A stretch of 64,000 nucleotides of DNA from Perkinsus olseni (taxonomy: Eukaryota > Perkinsozoa > Perkinsida > Perkinsidae): the NCBI GenBank assembly GCA_013115135.1, contig JABANP010000218.1, positions 18,155 to 82,154 on the forward strand, in the 5' to 3' direction. A model generated the notes under the pieces. The model was not told the origin of the DNA. It worked only from the letters and a program-made list of their open reading frames with translations, and did no database searches. Positions 36,152-45,436 of this stretch are shown piece by piece. Both the position numbers and the translations under genes were made by a program. The first letter of the stretch is position 1. Each line of letters begins with the position of its first letter.

Positions 36152-39100
36152 GCACATAGAACGGGGACGAACATGACGGGACGTGACCAAGTTGAAGACG
36201 CTGTGATACGCCCCGGAGCTCCGACTAAAAAAACATAATGTGGTCTGGTTCAGCACTGCATGCGCAGAAAATGCTGCGAGTGATGGAAATCCCGTCGTTG
36301 CGAGTTCCATACGAGGTGAAGCACACCTGCTGTAGGTCCTACAGGGTAGGGCCACTACGTTGCAGGACTCGTGCCGGTTTAACGGCCAAACTAACCGAAT
36401 GGGGCAACCCCGCCGCCTGAGGCTGAGGTGAATCATAGCTGTGTCGAAGCTGCTGGATACAGAGGAATGCGATGGAGCAAGGTCGCCCCCAGGCTGGAGG
36501 AGACACTGACTGGGGGCTCCAGTCAGTCACTGGTGAGGTTGCGCGTTGATGCAAATGTCGCGCCGAGAAGCGGAAGTTCCGCTTCGGAACTGTAGCATAG
36601 TTAAGTGGCGAACGCAGAGGTGCCCTGGCAGTACTGCGGCCCAAAGCACCGCATGGTCGCTGCATGGTGTCACGCAAGCGACTCCGCTCACGATGGGAAT
36701 GAGGAGCCCCTGACTAGCGAGATTAACGAGTGCTTACCGAGTGCTGTGCCGTGGATACGGTGTATGCGCGACGCTTCCAAGCGTAGCGCCGCGTGGGGTG
36801 AGACGAACGTAGAAGGAGATCGGAGACGCTGAGTGCAGCAAGCACAGCAGCTGTGATATCCTCCGACTCGGGGGCCCCGAGGAGAAGCTGGTCGGGACTC
36901 CCGACCAGCCTCCCGACTCGGGAGGCCGTATGCGCGAGGTGCTAGTACAACCCCGACACCCACCGAGGAAGAATCTCCGGGAAGGCCTCGTGAAGGCCGT
37001 GCCTACTGCCGAAGCAGCACGAGTCAGTGGCCGGAGAAGAGGGTAGGAGAAACTTCCCCGTGGGAAGCGACACCAGCCGCCGGAAGGTTGTAGAGAGAAG
37101 GAAGCAGAACCCGGACACGTCTGCGGCTCGGACTCCGAGCAACACCTGATGCTCGATGAACTGCTTGCCGGGTTGGTGCACCAGCAGCGCAGATCCTGCG
37201 CCGCAGAATGGTGGCTGCTCGGGTAGCGGCAGTGCAGTACCAACAAGCGGTAATCTGCCCGCCCTGTACCGTCGGGTGAGCAGTGCTCACTGAGCACGAA
37301 ACGGAGTCTACGCGGGAAGCGTCACCAGAGTGGAGGACAAAAACCATGAGCGAAGTAGACGACTCAAAACGACGTGAACGGGCACGTAGCTCCACGAACT
37401 GTGTGACACAAGAGCTGGTGGCTGTGGACCACAGTCTGTGGTATGAGACAAAGGAGTTGTCACAAATCACGCGTATAAAGTGGACACACAAATGGTCGCG
37501 AGTCGCCACTGGAGATAACGACACCGAAGCTCATGACGCAACTAGCGTCACGTAACGAGAGAATGAGTCCGGCGGACTCAGTCCGCGCAGGCGCTACAAA
37601 CGACAGAGTAGCCGCGGTGGCTGAACAGTGCAGCGGAGCCTGGAGGAACTCCAGGAGTTCACCTCCTCGACCGCCTTCGCGACTCGCGGGCGGGCGGGAA
37701 CCCAGCGGGAGCCTACCTCTGGCTCTGAGGCTGAGAGCGAATGAGTAAGCCGTTCCGCTAGTCTGCAAGAGCAAGACACTATCAGTGGAAGCTTCCATTG
37801 AGCAGGACGCCATCATGCACAGGATGAAGTCCGTCCACCCAGGTGCCATGGTGCAGAGCAGTGAGTCATCCCTAAGCTGGGAGCCCTGACCCGTGCAAGG
37901 TGCAGCGGGGCCAACATGGCCGGGCCAATTGCGTCAGGCGATCCGAACCACTGCCGGGCAACGGACTGGGGTAGCGCGGAAAGGACCGAGTCGGTCCGAC
38001 CGACGCGGTGTGCAGTGACTGCCGCAGGTACTCGAAGCGAGCGAACAGCCCATCGCGGAAACCTGCGCTGTCCACACTGCGGAACACACAGGGACCAACT
38101 CTGGGGTAGGCACAGCGTGGACTTGCAAAGCTGCAAACCCAAGGTCCATGCGAACTGCGCGAAGGACGAACCCAAGAGACTTGAGGAAACAGAGCCCGGT
38201 CAACCCTTGGTCCGCACGAAGATAGCGGGAAAGCAGACCGGGCAGTGCCGGATATGTGTCGGTGCAGCCAATGCGGCAGAAGGGTAGGGTAACCCTACTA
38301 GGGTAATGTTTGCCAAGCGCGGAGGGTGTACAGTGCACGGGTCGTCGTGACGTGACTCGGAACCGTGAATCCGGAGATGTCCTAGTGTCGATCCCGGATC
38401 CACCTGGTGTCGATCGGGCGGACCGCCCGAAGTAAGAGTACGCGACGAGAGCGAGGCGGCCTGTCACAGGAGCAAGACAAAAGGAGCCTCGAGACCTCTA
38501 GGGGGCAGGTCCTCGAGAACCTCAGATCCACGTGAGGCTCCGTGATGTGACCACTTGGGCGGTCCCAGAGCAGAAGAAATGCAAGACAGAGAGCCAGATT
38601 ATGGCGTACGAGCTGGACGATGGTAGGTACTGATCCCCGCAGGGTAAGGAAGCAGACTCATCGCGACGCAGAAGCGGTAACGGCGAAGGGGAGCCGAGGA
38701 GCAGGCCAGCTAGTAGCCACGAATCGGATAGAGGGTGCCACCCACTAGCCCACTGGGAGGGGTCGGGGACAAGATAGCGGCAAAGCCGCTGAAGGTGTAC
38801 GCGAGTAGTGTAACAAGCGGAGCTAATGCGGCCGATGCCCCCTCGAAGGGGAACCCAAGACCGCAAGAGAGGAAGGATGTGCCACGAAAGGCGTAGAGGC
38901 GTGTACTAAGGTGGTAGTATGAACCCCCGAGCCTGGGGGCCCCGGGAAGGAGCAGTCCCTCTTAGAGGGAACTTCCCTCAGGAAGCAACTAGGCCGAAGC
39001 AGACGTGTAGTAGTGGAGTAAGCAGGGAAGGAGAGAACCACGGCTTGGCGGGATCCCCGCCGAGAAACCGAGCAGCCGATAAGGCGCTCAAGGCTAAGCG

Positions 39101-39195
39101 AGGGAACCCGGGAACCGCAAGTCCGGAAGGCGGGAAGCGTCCGCCGGGAACATCGGGGCGAAGAGGGAGGCGGCGCCGCAGCCGACGGCAACCGC
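36152..39195 (+). other. GC-rich retroelement debris with a zinc-finger-like ORF
   Basis: High GC leaves long open frames on both strands, most without meaning. One plus-strand ORF (37916-38287; mate 57127-57498) has RGNLRCPHCGTHRDQLWG followed by QSCKPKVHANC and QCRICVGAAN, a plausible Gag-type zinc-binding segment. Upstream 37283-37555 is charged and may be the same protein. I cannot assign the rest. Both arms keep the same open frames with few changes. Confidence 0.35.
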
Positions 39196-39606
39196 TGCTA
39201 TGGCGGATGTGAACCGCGTAGTCTGCCAGATGTGAAAGACTCCCACAGCCTGTGGGAGGCTCTCACAGCCTGTGGGCCACAGGGAGGATATCGCGGTGGA
39301 CCACAACGGCACGTTGTCGCACGGGTAGAGTCGGAAGCGAACCCGGCTGACAAACCCTCCCGAGGTGAGGGTGTAGGCCGGCGATGGAAAAAAAAGGTTG
39401 TGTTCCATCAGCAGTCGTGCACCCGTGAGGCACTGAACCGCCGGGCCTGTCGCTACAGGTGGTGGTCAGCTGGGAAGTTGCAGGAGAAGTTCTCCTGGAC
39501 AACAGACTATAACACGGCGCCAAGGAAGTTCCCACAACGCGCAGAGAGTGTTGGCACAACACTGGGAACGTTGGGATCTGGCGAGTCACAGAGACCCGTA
39601 GCATGA
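39196..39606 (+). pseudogene. RNase H C-terminal tail fragment, copy 1
   Basis: VVARVESEANPADKPSRGEG is the final RNase H segment of retroelement pol (x-S-E-x-N-x-A-D-x-P-S-R), comparable with YVSSENNKADVPSR in the pol of the loop. The part before it is a rearranged version of ADVNGVVGRLW seen at 40150. Right-arm mate on the minus strand, about 55806-56220. Confidence 0.55.
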
Positions 39607-39653
39607 GGTACGGCGCCGCCGTTACGGCGGTCCAAGCCTCGAGGTAGTCGAGT

Positions 39654-40015
39654 CGAGTACAGACGGAGGCGCCAAGAAACAAGCAGCGAGGAGGAGAGCA
39701 CGGATCGTGCATGAGGGGGAGGGAAGTCAGAGTGGCGCGTGAACGTGACAGCGGGCCACTGGCAAAGCACGAGGGAGCGGGGTAGTGTGCAAGGCACGAC
39801 CCCTAGGCAAGGCGCAAGGAGCGGTCCCAGCCTCGAGTACGGGCGGAGGCGCCAGGGATCCTGGCCCAGGGGACACGCGCCGGGGAGAGGAGCACGGAGC
39901 GCGCACGAGAACGAGGGGAGCCAGAGGGGCACGTGAGCGTGACAGCGTACCACTGGCAAGGCACGAGGGGGAGAGGAAGTGTGCAAGGCACGACCCCTGG
40001 GCAAGGCGCAAGGAG
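39654..40015. repeat. Two tandem copies of an about 180-bp repeat
   Basis: Each copy starts CGAGTAC, continues GCGGAGGCGCCA and ends CACGACCCCT(A/G)GGCAAGGC followed by GCAAGGAG. The right arm has the same pair with small differences (about 55430-55790). Confidence 0.65.
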
Positions 40016-40139
40016 TGACGGGGGCAGTGGAGCAAGGCGAGAATCAGCCGCAAAGGGAGTCGCAGGTCCAGCTCGGCGCGTTGTAGAAACCGTCTAGGAC
40101 GCCCTTTCTACGAGAAAGGGAGCAGAAAGTCTACAGCGC

Positions 40140-40345
40140 ACCCGACAACAGAGTGGCCGACACCAACTCGGCAGGTGAAGAAGGAGTCAGCCGCCTCGTC
40201 GGACGTGAACGGCGTAGTCGGGCGGTTGTGGGAATACGTTGCCGTGAACCACATCGCGATGCATGTCTCCCGAGTAGCCTCAGAAGCAAACCCAGCGGAC
40301 AAGCCGTCCCGAGGCAAAGCTGGGGAGACACACTGGGAATGAGTG
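40140..40345 (+). pseudogene. RNase H C-terminal tail fragment, copy 2
   Basis: SDVNGVVGRLWEYVAVNHI then AMHVSRVASEANPADKPSRG, a better preserved RNase H end than copy 1. It ends at a stop soon after (GKAGETHWE). Mate about 55099-55304. A C-rich stem, CCCCCGCCGGGGG, follows near 40358. Confidence 0.6.
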
Positions 40346-40667
40346 GCGTGTGTACCCCCGCCGGGGGTCCCCCGGCGGTCGTACATCCGTGACGCCTAGA
40401 GAAGGAGAGAACCCGCGGGGGTCCCCCCCGGGGGAGAAGAGGAGCGCACGTGGGCCCCAGGAAGTGGAGACAACTTGTCTCCACTTTCTCCTTGTATTCC
40501 ACTGTCTCTGTGCATGTCTCAGACAAGCACAGTTTCGTAACGCCTGTGTGTTGAGTCAAGTGGTAACCCGGGGGTGAAGTGCTGCACGGGTGCGTGCATG
40601 GGAGCCACAGTGGCTCAGCCACTGGCGGGAGGCGGGTAGCACGGCAGGAGGGAGGCAAAGTGTGCCA

Positions 40668-40975
40668 AATGGGAGCGTGAGAGTCCCGAGAGTCGTGAGA
40701 GACTGCAGGTGAGGGAGGTAACACGCCAGGAGGGAGGCAGAGTGTGCCAAAGGGGAGCGTGAGAGTCCCGAGAGCCGTGAGAGACGGCAGGTGAGGGAGA
40801 GCCCAATGGGAGCGTGAGAGTCCCGAGAGCCATGAGAGACGGCAGGTGAGGGAGAGCCCAATGGGAGCGGGAGAGTCCCGAGAGCCGTGAGAGACGGCAG
40901 GTGAGGGAGAGCCCAATGGGAGCGTGAGAGTCCCGAGAGCCGTGAGAGACGGCAGGTGAGGGGGAGCCCCAAGGA
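40668..40975. repeat. 55-bp minisatellite
   Basis: About five and a half units of GGGAGCGTGAGAGTCCCGAG / AGCCGTGAGAGACGGCAGGT / GAGGGAGAGCCCAAT; the first units carry an extra segment GTAACACGCCAGGAGGGAGG. The mate is 54463-54770. Confidence 0.85.
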
Positions 40976-41049
40976 GGAGAGGGCGGCGGAGCAAGGTGAA
41001 CTCAACCTGGCGGGAGCTGCAAACCGAGCTCGTGTCCGGAGCGACGTAG

Positions 41050-41213
41050 GTCAAAAACATCGACAGGACACCCGGCACTACCGTGCCAGACGCTGACCTC
41101 TCACGATGAACGGCTCGGTGACGTACACCGCCCCGCACGCATACACACGATTGTCTCCTGCGGCGGACTACCGTGGATTTTCCTTCGACTAACACGGAGT
41201 GTATCGATTACTG
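41050..41213 (+). repeat. Direct repeat R2, copy 2
   Basis: Same sequence as 35239-35400 apart from small changes (GGATTTTCCTTCGACTAACACGG here). It is followed at once by array A8. Confidence 0.75.
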
Positions 41214-41215
41214 AA

Positions 41216-41482
41216 ACTGGGGGTTGTGTACGAAATAAGAGTGTATGAAATGCTGGTATACGAGTTGACAGTGTACGACTATTATCTGTACGGGTGTTAT
41301 ATGTACGGGTATTACGTATACGAGCATCATGTATACGAGTTTTATATGTACGAATCTCTCGTGTATGAGTATTTTGTGTATGACTATTTGGTGTACGAGT
41401 ATTTCGTGTACGATTAGGAAGTGTATGAGTATTGGAGACATGAGTCGAAAATGTACGACTATTTGGTGTACGAAACGTGAAC
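41216..41482 (+). repeat. 15-bp array A8 (GTGTACGA type)
   Basis: About 17 units in unbroken 15-bp phase, homologous unit by unit to A4: same order at the start (…GTATACGAGTTGACA, GTGTACGACTATTAT…) and at the end (AGACATGAGTCGAAA, ATGTACGACTATTTG), with extra units in the middle. It is followed by ACGTGAACATCCCG, as is A4. Mate 53955-54221. Confidence 0.9.
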
Positions 41483-42426
41483 ATCCCGTTAGGGAATCGT
41501 TGCATGTGTTGGGTGCTCAAGGTCCACTATGGGCGTTGCCAGAAGGATTCTCGGCCAATGTTATAGGGTGTGTGCCATTGGTCCTTGTGCGACACTATGG
41601 GCTCCTGAGAGAGGGCCTTCACTCGGACGACCCTATCGGAGGTAGTCACATTCTCAGTAACACCGGCACTGTTTCGGAACTAGCACGCCTGGAGGATGGC
41701 CACGCGACCATTACCTATGGTTCTGGTTACGGTCCTACTTACCCTATGATTTTGGAAGGATGCGACGGTATATCGGATCGTGGGGCGTTGGTTGAAGGAT
41801 CGCCAGTCGAGCATCGTCTTCATCAACGAGATCCCCGTGATGTCTTACCCACGGGCGACTCTCGAACCCTCCTGATTTCGAGGATTAGGGGCTGCCGGGA
41901 GGTTACTACGGCGGGTGTATCTTCCTTGGGTAACCAAGAGGGCCTATTGGGAGAGCACGCGGGCCACACTCGAGGCATGGTATCATTAGAGGCACCATAT
42001 GACTTTCGAGTTGATATTGGTATCGTAGGGAACCTCGACAGGGTATTGCCATTACCCCCATCAAGTTCTGGAAGGGAACGTGTCCATATGGTGGGGACTG
42101 GAGAGGATCAATGGGTGATGTCTTCTATGGACAACAATCCTCGGTATGGTGGTGTTGGTGGTTCTGGTGGTGTCATGGGGAGAGCGGATGTTGGTAACGA
42201 CGATGGTGCCGCTGTGAAGGGCACACCTTGTACCATTGGTATGGCTGCGAGTAAAACTGCTATCACTACAGTAATTCCTACTACAAGCTCAGTATGCTTT
42301 TATATGTTATCGATTGGTAAGGCTGTCCGTGAGGGCGACCTGCCTCATTCGTCGACCTCTGTCGGTCGGCGAGTGCAAGAGACTGCACCATTACCACTTG
42401 AAGAATTAAATGATGCAAGGTGCTAA
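41329..42426 (+). CDS. ORF starting inside array A8, unknown function
   Basis: 365 codons, open in both arms. The first 50 or so codons are array sequence read as pentapeptides (x-C-T-S-I and similar); the unique part starts near 41480 (GAQGPLWALPEGFSANVIG). It has LVRHYGLLREGLHSDDPIGG, YGSGYGPTYPMILEGCDG, and a Gly-rich part before the end EELNDARC. I recognise no domain. The right arm holds an extra, diverged copy of a segment of about 200 bp (68 codons), which makes it a two-repeat protein there, though the frame between the repeats is broken. Position before a charged Gag-like ORF suggests a retroelement protein; this is inference. The mate is at 52811-53731, minus. Confidence 0.45.
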   Translation: MYTSFICTNLSCMSILCMTIWCTSISCTIRKCMSIGDMSRKCTTIWCTKREHPVRESLHVLGAQGPLWALPEGFSANVIGCVPLVLVRHYGLLREGLHSDDPIGGSHILSNTGTVSELARLEDGHATITYGSGYGPTYPMILEGCDGISDRGALVEGSPVEHRLHQRDPRDVLPTGDSRTLLISRIRGCREVTTAGVSSLGNQEGLLGEHAGHTRGMVSLEAPYDFRVDIGIVGNLDRVLPLPPSSSGRERVHMVGTGEDQWVMSSMDNNPRYGGVGGSGGVMGRADVGNDDGAAVKGTPCTIGMAASKTAITTVIPTTSSVCFYMLSIGKAVREGDLPHSSTSVGRRVQETAPLPLEELNDARC

Positions 42427-42499
42427 GGAAGGATAAAGAAGTAAGTATGGAAAAGGGACGCAGAAGTACCGCATCCCTTCAAGACCCCCCAAGCTCCCC

Positions 42500-43834
42500 C
42501 CGGTCACTCCTCAAGATCCGAGAGATAAGGATGAAGCCGAGAAGGAAAAGGATTATGTATCCTTGGATGGATCGGATAAGGATCAAAGTAAGCAACGCGG
42601 GCAACGGGATGGGGGAAGGAGGGATGGATTAAAGGATTGGCCACCTAAGGATAGGAGTGGCCGGAGCGAAGTTAAAAGAGCAAACGAACGAGCGATCGAA
42701 CCATAGGGAACCGAAGGAGGGAGCGACGAAGAGGCGAGAAGTTGAGTAGAGGAAGTAGCCGAGGGAGATATAAGGAGGACTCTAGAGACCATAATCAAGG
42801 GTACCCCGTGCTCAGTGACGGGTCGAGTGAATATAGACGTGGAAAGAGACGAGGTAGAGCTACACGTCGGTCTCGCAAGAAGGGTTCGCCATCGCCTAGC
42901 GACTCGAGTTCCTCGGGTTGTAATCGACGTGATAGGGCACGAAGACGTTATGAGAGCAGCAGTGGAGATTCCTCCGCGAGTAATTCGATCTCACAGAGTG
43001 ATATGAGGTATAAATCGACGAGAGGGTCGCATTATCGTCCGACGCGAAGGACGCATAGGAAGAGAAGTAATTGTGATGGTTGTGGGTCGGCGAAATGTAG
43101 GGATCCTATCACTATAAAGGAGTTCGATGCGAATCGACGAGAGGGTCGCATTATCGTCCGACGCGAAGGACGCATAGGAAGAGAAGTAATTGTGATGGTT
43201 GTGGGTCGGCGAAATGTAGGGATCCTATCACTATAAAGGAGTTCGATGCGACTAAGGGTGACCACAACGAGACTCTCCAACAGATTGCTAGAGACCCCAA
43301 GAACGGTTATTCTGACACTGCTACTAAGGCTTCTACTACGGAGGTGACTGAGGCTGTTTCTGGCGCTACTGCTGCCGGTGATGCGAAGGTTACGACTCCC
43401 CAGGCGGATACCTCTGATAATAACGGTTCCTCTTCTAGGTGGGATAAGAACTGGTATACCACTTCCCCCAAGTGGAGTAAGGGTTGGTATGATAACTCCA
43501 ATTCTGCTTCTAAGGATGCTGCTGTTCTACTGCTCCTGTAGCTGGAATGAGACTCCTAAGCCTGATGGTAATGTACTACCACAACCTGTATGGGACTCTC
43601 CTCCTACTGCTATGCATGATAAGGAAGTGCAAGGTGGTTCCAGTTGATCTAAGTCAGTATTTCTTAGCGACGCTATGAAATCCACTTGTGAGATGGTTCT
43701 GCTAAGGTGAAGTCTTCTGAGAAGGGTAAGAAGAAGAAATCTAAGAAGAAGTCTAAAAAGTCTAAGGATAAGGAGGATGGTTCTTCAAGCTCTTCTGGTT
43801 CTTCGAGTAGCAGTGATAATGAATAAGATCATGA
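42500..43834 (+). pseudogene. Charged Gag-like ORF, broken by a 119-bp tandem duplication
   Basis: Open segments read PRDKDEAEKEKDYVSLDGSD, DWPPKDRSGRSEVKRANER, then SRGSSRGRYKEDSRDHNQGY with Arg/Ser-rich sequence, SNCDGCGSAKCRDPITIKEF (C-x2-C-x4-C), ARDPKNGYSDTATKASTTE, RWDKNWYTTSPKWSKGWYD, and a Lys-rich/Ser-rich tail (KGKKKKSKKKSKK, then SSSGSSSSSDNE) ending about 43830. At 43017-43254 a stretch of 119 bp is repeated in tandem; 119 is not a multiple of 3, so it shifts the frame. The same break is in the right arm (about 51402-52740). A nucleocapsid-like role is guessed from charge and cysteines. Confidence 0.45.
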
Positions 43835-44360
43835 TGATTGTGAGGTTATTGAGTATTTCTATTTCGGCATTGTACGGTCAACGCATATTGTCAATATGAT
43901 ATCGTATGTCGTTTGACTGTTGCTATGGTATATATGGTATTTTTTCCGTGTTGGATTGAAGTCGCCAATAGTTGAAATTGGGTTATTTCACGCGGGCAAC
44001 ATGCGGTTTCAGCGCAGTGTACGGAGACCTGTTAACTAGTATGGTTGATCTGTCTCTTGTATGATAGTATTTTTAGAGTCAGTCTTTTGTGGCAGGAGGG
44101 CGGATGCTGTGGTAGAGCATTATACCATAATCTTAATGAGTAGCCTTACGACAAATTGTATGCGTACAGCATATTATTAGAAGTAATCTATTCTTTCATA
44201 GCGTAGACAACTATTGCACGCATACATAAGGTACGACCCCTTCGTGGCCTAGTATTACCAGTGGGCTTGACTACCTGATTGGGACACATCCTTGCTTGGG
44301 GCTTGACGGTATTCACAATCCGTGAACCGGATCAAAAGTGTTTGGCACTTTAGTGCGGTG
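43835..44360 (+). repeat. Repeat R4: 3' region of the Gag-like unit, present three times
   Basis: No ORF. It contains GTATGCGTACAGCATATTAT and ends with AATCCGTGAACCGGATC and AAGTGTTTGGCACTTTAG (short inverted repeat AAAGTG/CACTTT). The mate is 50877-51401, and a third copy at 63709-64000 runs off the window in the right-arm orientation. Confidence 0.75.
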
Positions 44361-44371
44361 AGGATCATATC

Positions 44372-44710
44372 GTACAGTTGCAACTCGTAGAAACTCTGCT
44401 CGTGTACCCCAAATTCGTACAGTTTCACCTTATACAGTTTCCAGTCGTACAGTTTCGCTTCGTACATTGTCATTTCGTCTTGTTGCACTTAGTGCAGTAT
44501 CATTCCGTACAGTGTCGAATCTTACAGTGTCCACCAGTACAGTGTCATATCGTACAGTGTCCGCTCGTGCAGTTTCACATAGTACAGTGTCATATAGTAC
44601 AGTTTCAACTCGTACAGTGCCAAATCGTACAGTTTCACCTCATACAGTGTCAAACCGTACACCTTCCTCTCGTACACCCACGATCTCGTACAATCCCGCC
44701 GTACAACCGC
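44372..44710 (-). repeat. 15-bp array A9 (CGTACAGTGTCA type)
   Basis: About 22 units in 15-bp phase: CGTACAGTTTCACCT, TATACAGTTTCCAGT, CGTACAGTTTCGCTT, CGTACAGTGTCCGCT. Here 11-12 bases are conserved and 3-4 vary. Mate 50521-50860; partial copies at 49385-49480 and 49800-50060. Confidence 0.9.
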
Positions 44711-44999
44711 GCGCTTCGCGCGCGCCACTGCCCCTGCCGCGTCCACCGTCGACATCGGCCAACTAATTTTGAAGTATCCGCGAATTGAACCTGGGAGCAC
44801 CGCTTGCCAGCAGGCCCCCCGTCCGCGCGAACACTTTGCCTCACCGAAACTCGTTTCCGCCAGCGAAATTCACAGTTCAGTAAATGGCAGCAACGCTCCG
44901 CCTGAGGGGAATCATTTTTCATTCCGCATCTCAAGAAAATGTGTACGCATCGTGTCTAGTCATTTTCCCTGAAATGACTTCGCATTGTACATGTAGAAT
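44711..44999 (-). repeat. Spacer between arrays A9 and A10 with hairpin and box B-like motif
   Basis: Begins with CGCGCGCTTCGCGCGCG, a tight hairpin. On the minus strand it has CAGGTTCAATTCGCGG, like a tRNA box B, after GCAAGCGGTGCTCC; no full cloverleaf is seen. Copies: 49128-49380 and 50261-50520. Confidence 0.45.
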
Positions 45000-45350
45000 T
45001 TACTAACCAACGCTGTATCTGTTGCAACTGTACTGAACGACACTGTACCTGCAGCAACTGTACGGTTCGACACTGTACGAAATGACACTGTACTGAACGA
45101 CACTGTACCTGCAGCAACTGTACGGTTCGACACTGTACGAAATGACACTGTACTGACTGCAACAAGATGAACTGACACTGCACCATAAGACACAAAATGA
45201 CTTGCAACTGAACCAGTTGACACTGTACGAGTTGCAACTGTACCATATGTCACAAGATGAAAGTCGGCTGTACGGATTATTCTTGTACCACTTTAGCTGC
45301 GCACCAGCTGAGACCTGTACCAGTTGACACTGTACGATATGATACTCACC
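45000..45350 (+). repeat. 15-bp array A10 (ACTGTAC type)
   Basis: About 22 units: ACTGTACGGTTCGAC, ACTGTACGAAATGAC, ACTGTACTGAACGAC, ACTGTACCTGCAGCA. A block of four units (60 bp) is repeated once, so higher-order copying has happened. It lies just beyond the pol stop codon. Mate 48730-49085. Confidence 0.9.
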
Positions 45351-45436
45351 CATTCTGATGCCAAACCTGGCATATCAACCCATCTCTTGAGTTTGGCGAA
45401 TTGTGCAGCTTTACCTTCATGGTCATGCGTCAGTGT

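Noticed and set aside
36152..40100. Long ORFs on both strands of the GC-rich block as host genes
   Set aside because: High GC removes stop codons in all frames; the amino-acid content is Arg/Ser/Pro-rich without domains. Only the zinc-finger-like and RNase H tail pieces were kept.
36152..40100. rRNA genes
   Set aside because: The block is GC-rich and duplicated, but I find no conserved SSU or LSU segments, and the RNase H tails and zinc-finger ORF point to retroelements.
35239..41213. R2 repeats as ordinary LTRs
   Set aside because: No TG...CA ends, no primer-binding site next to copy 1, and only about 163 bp long.
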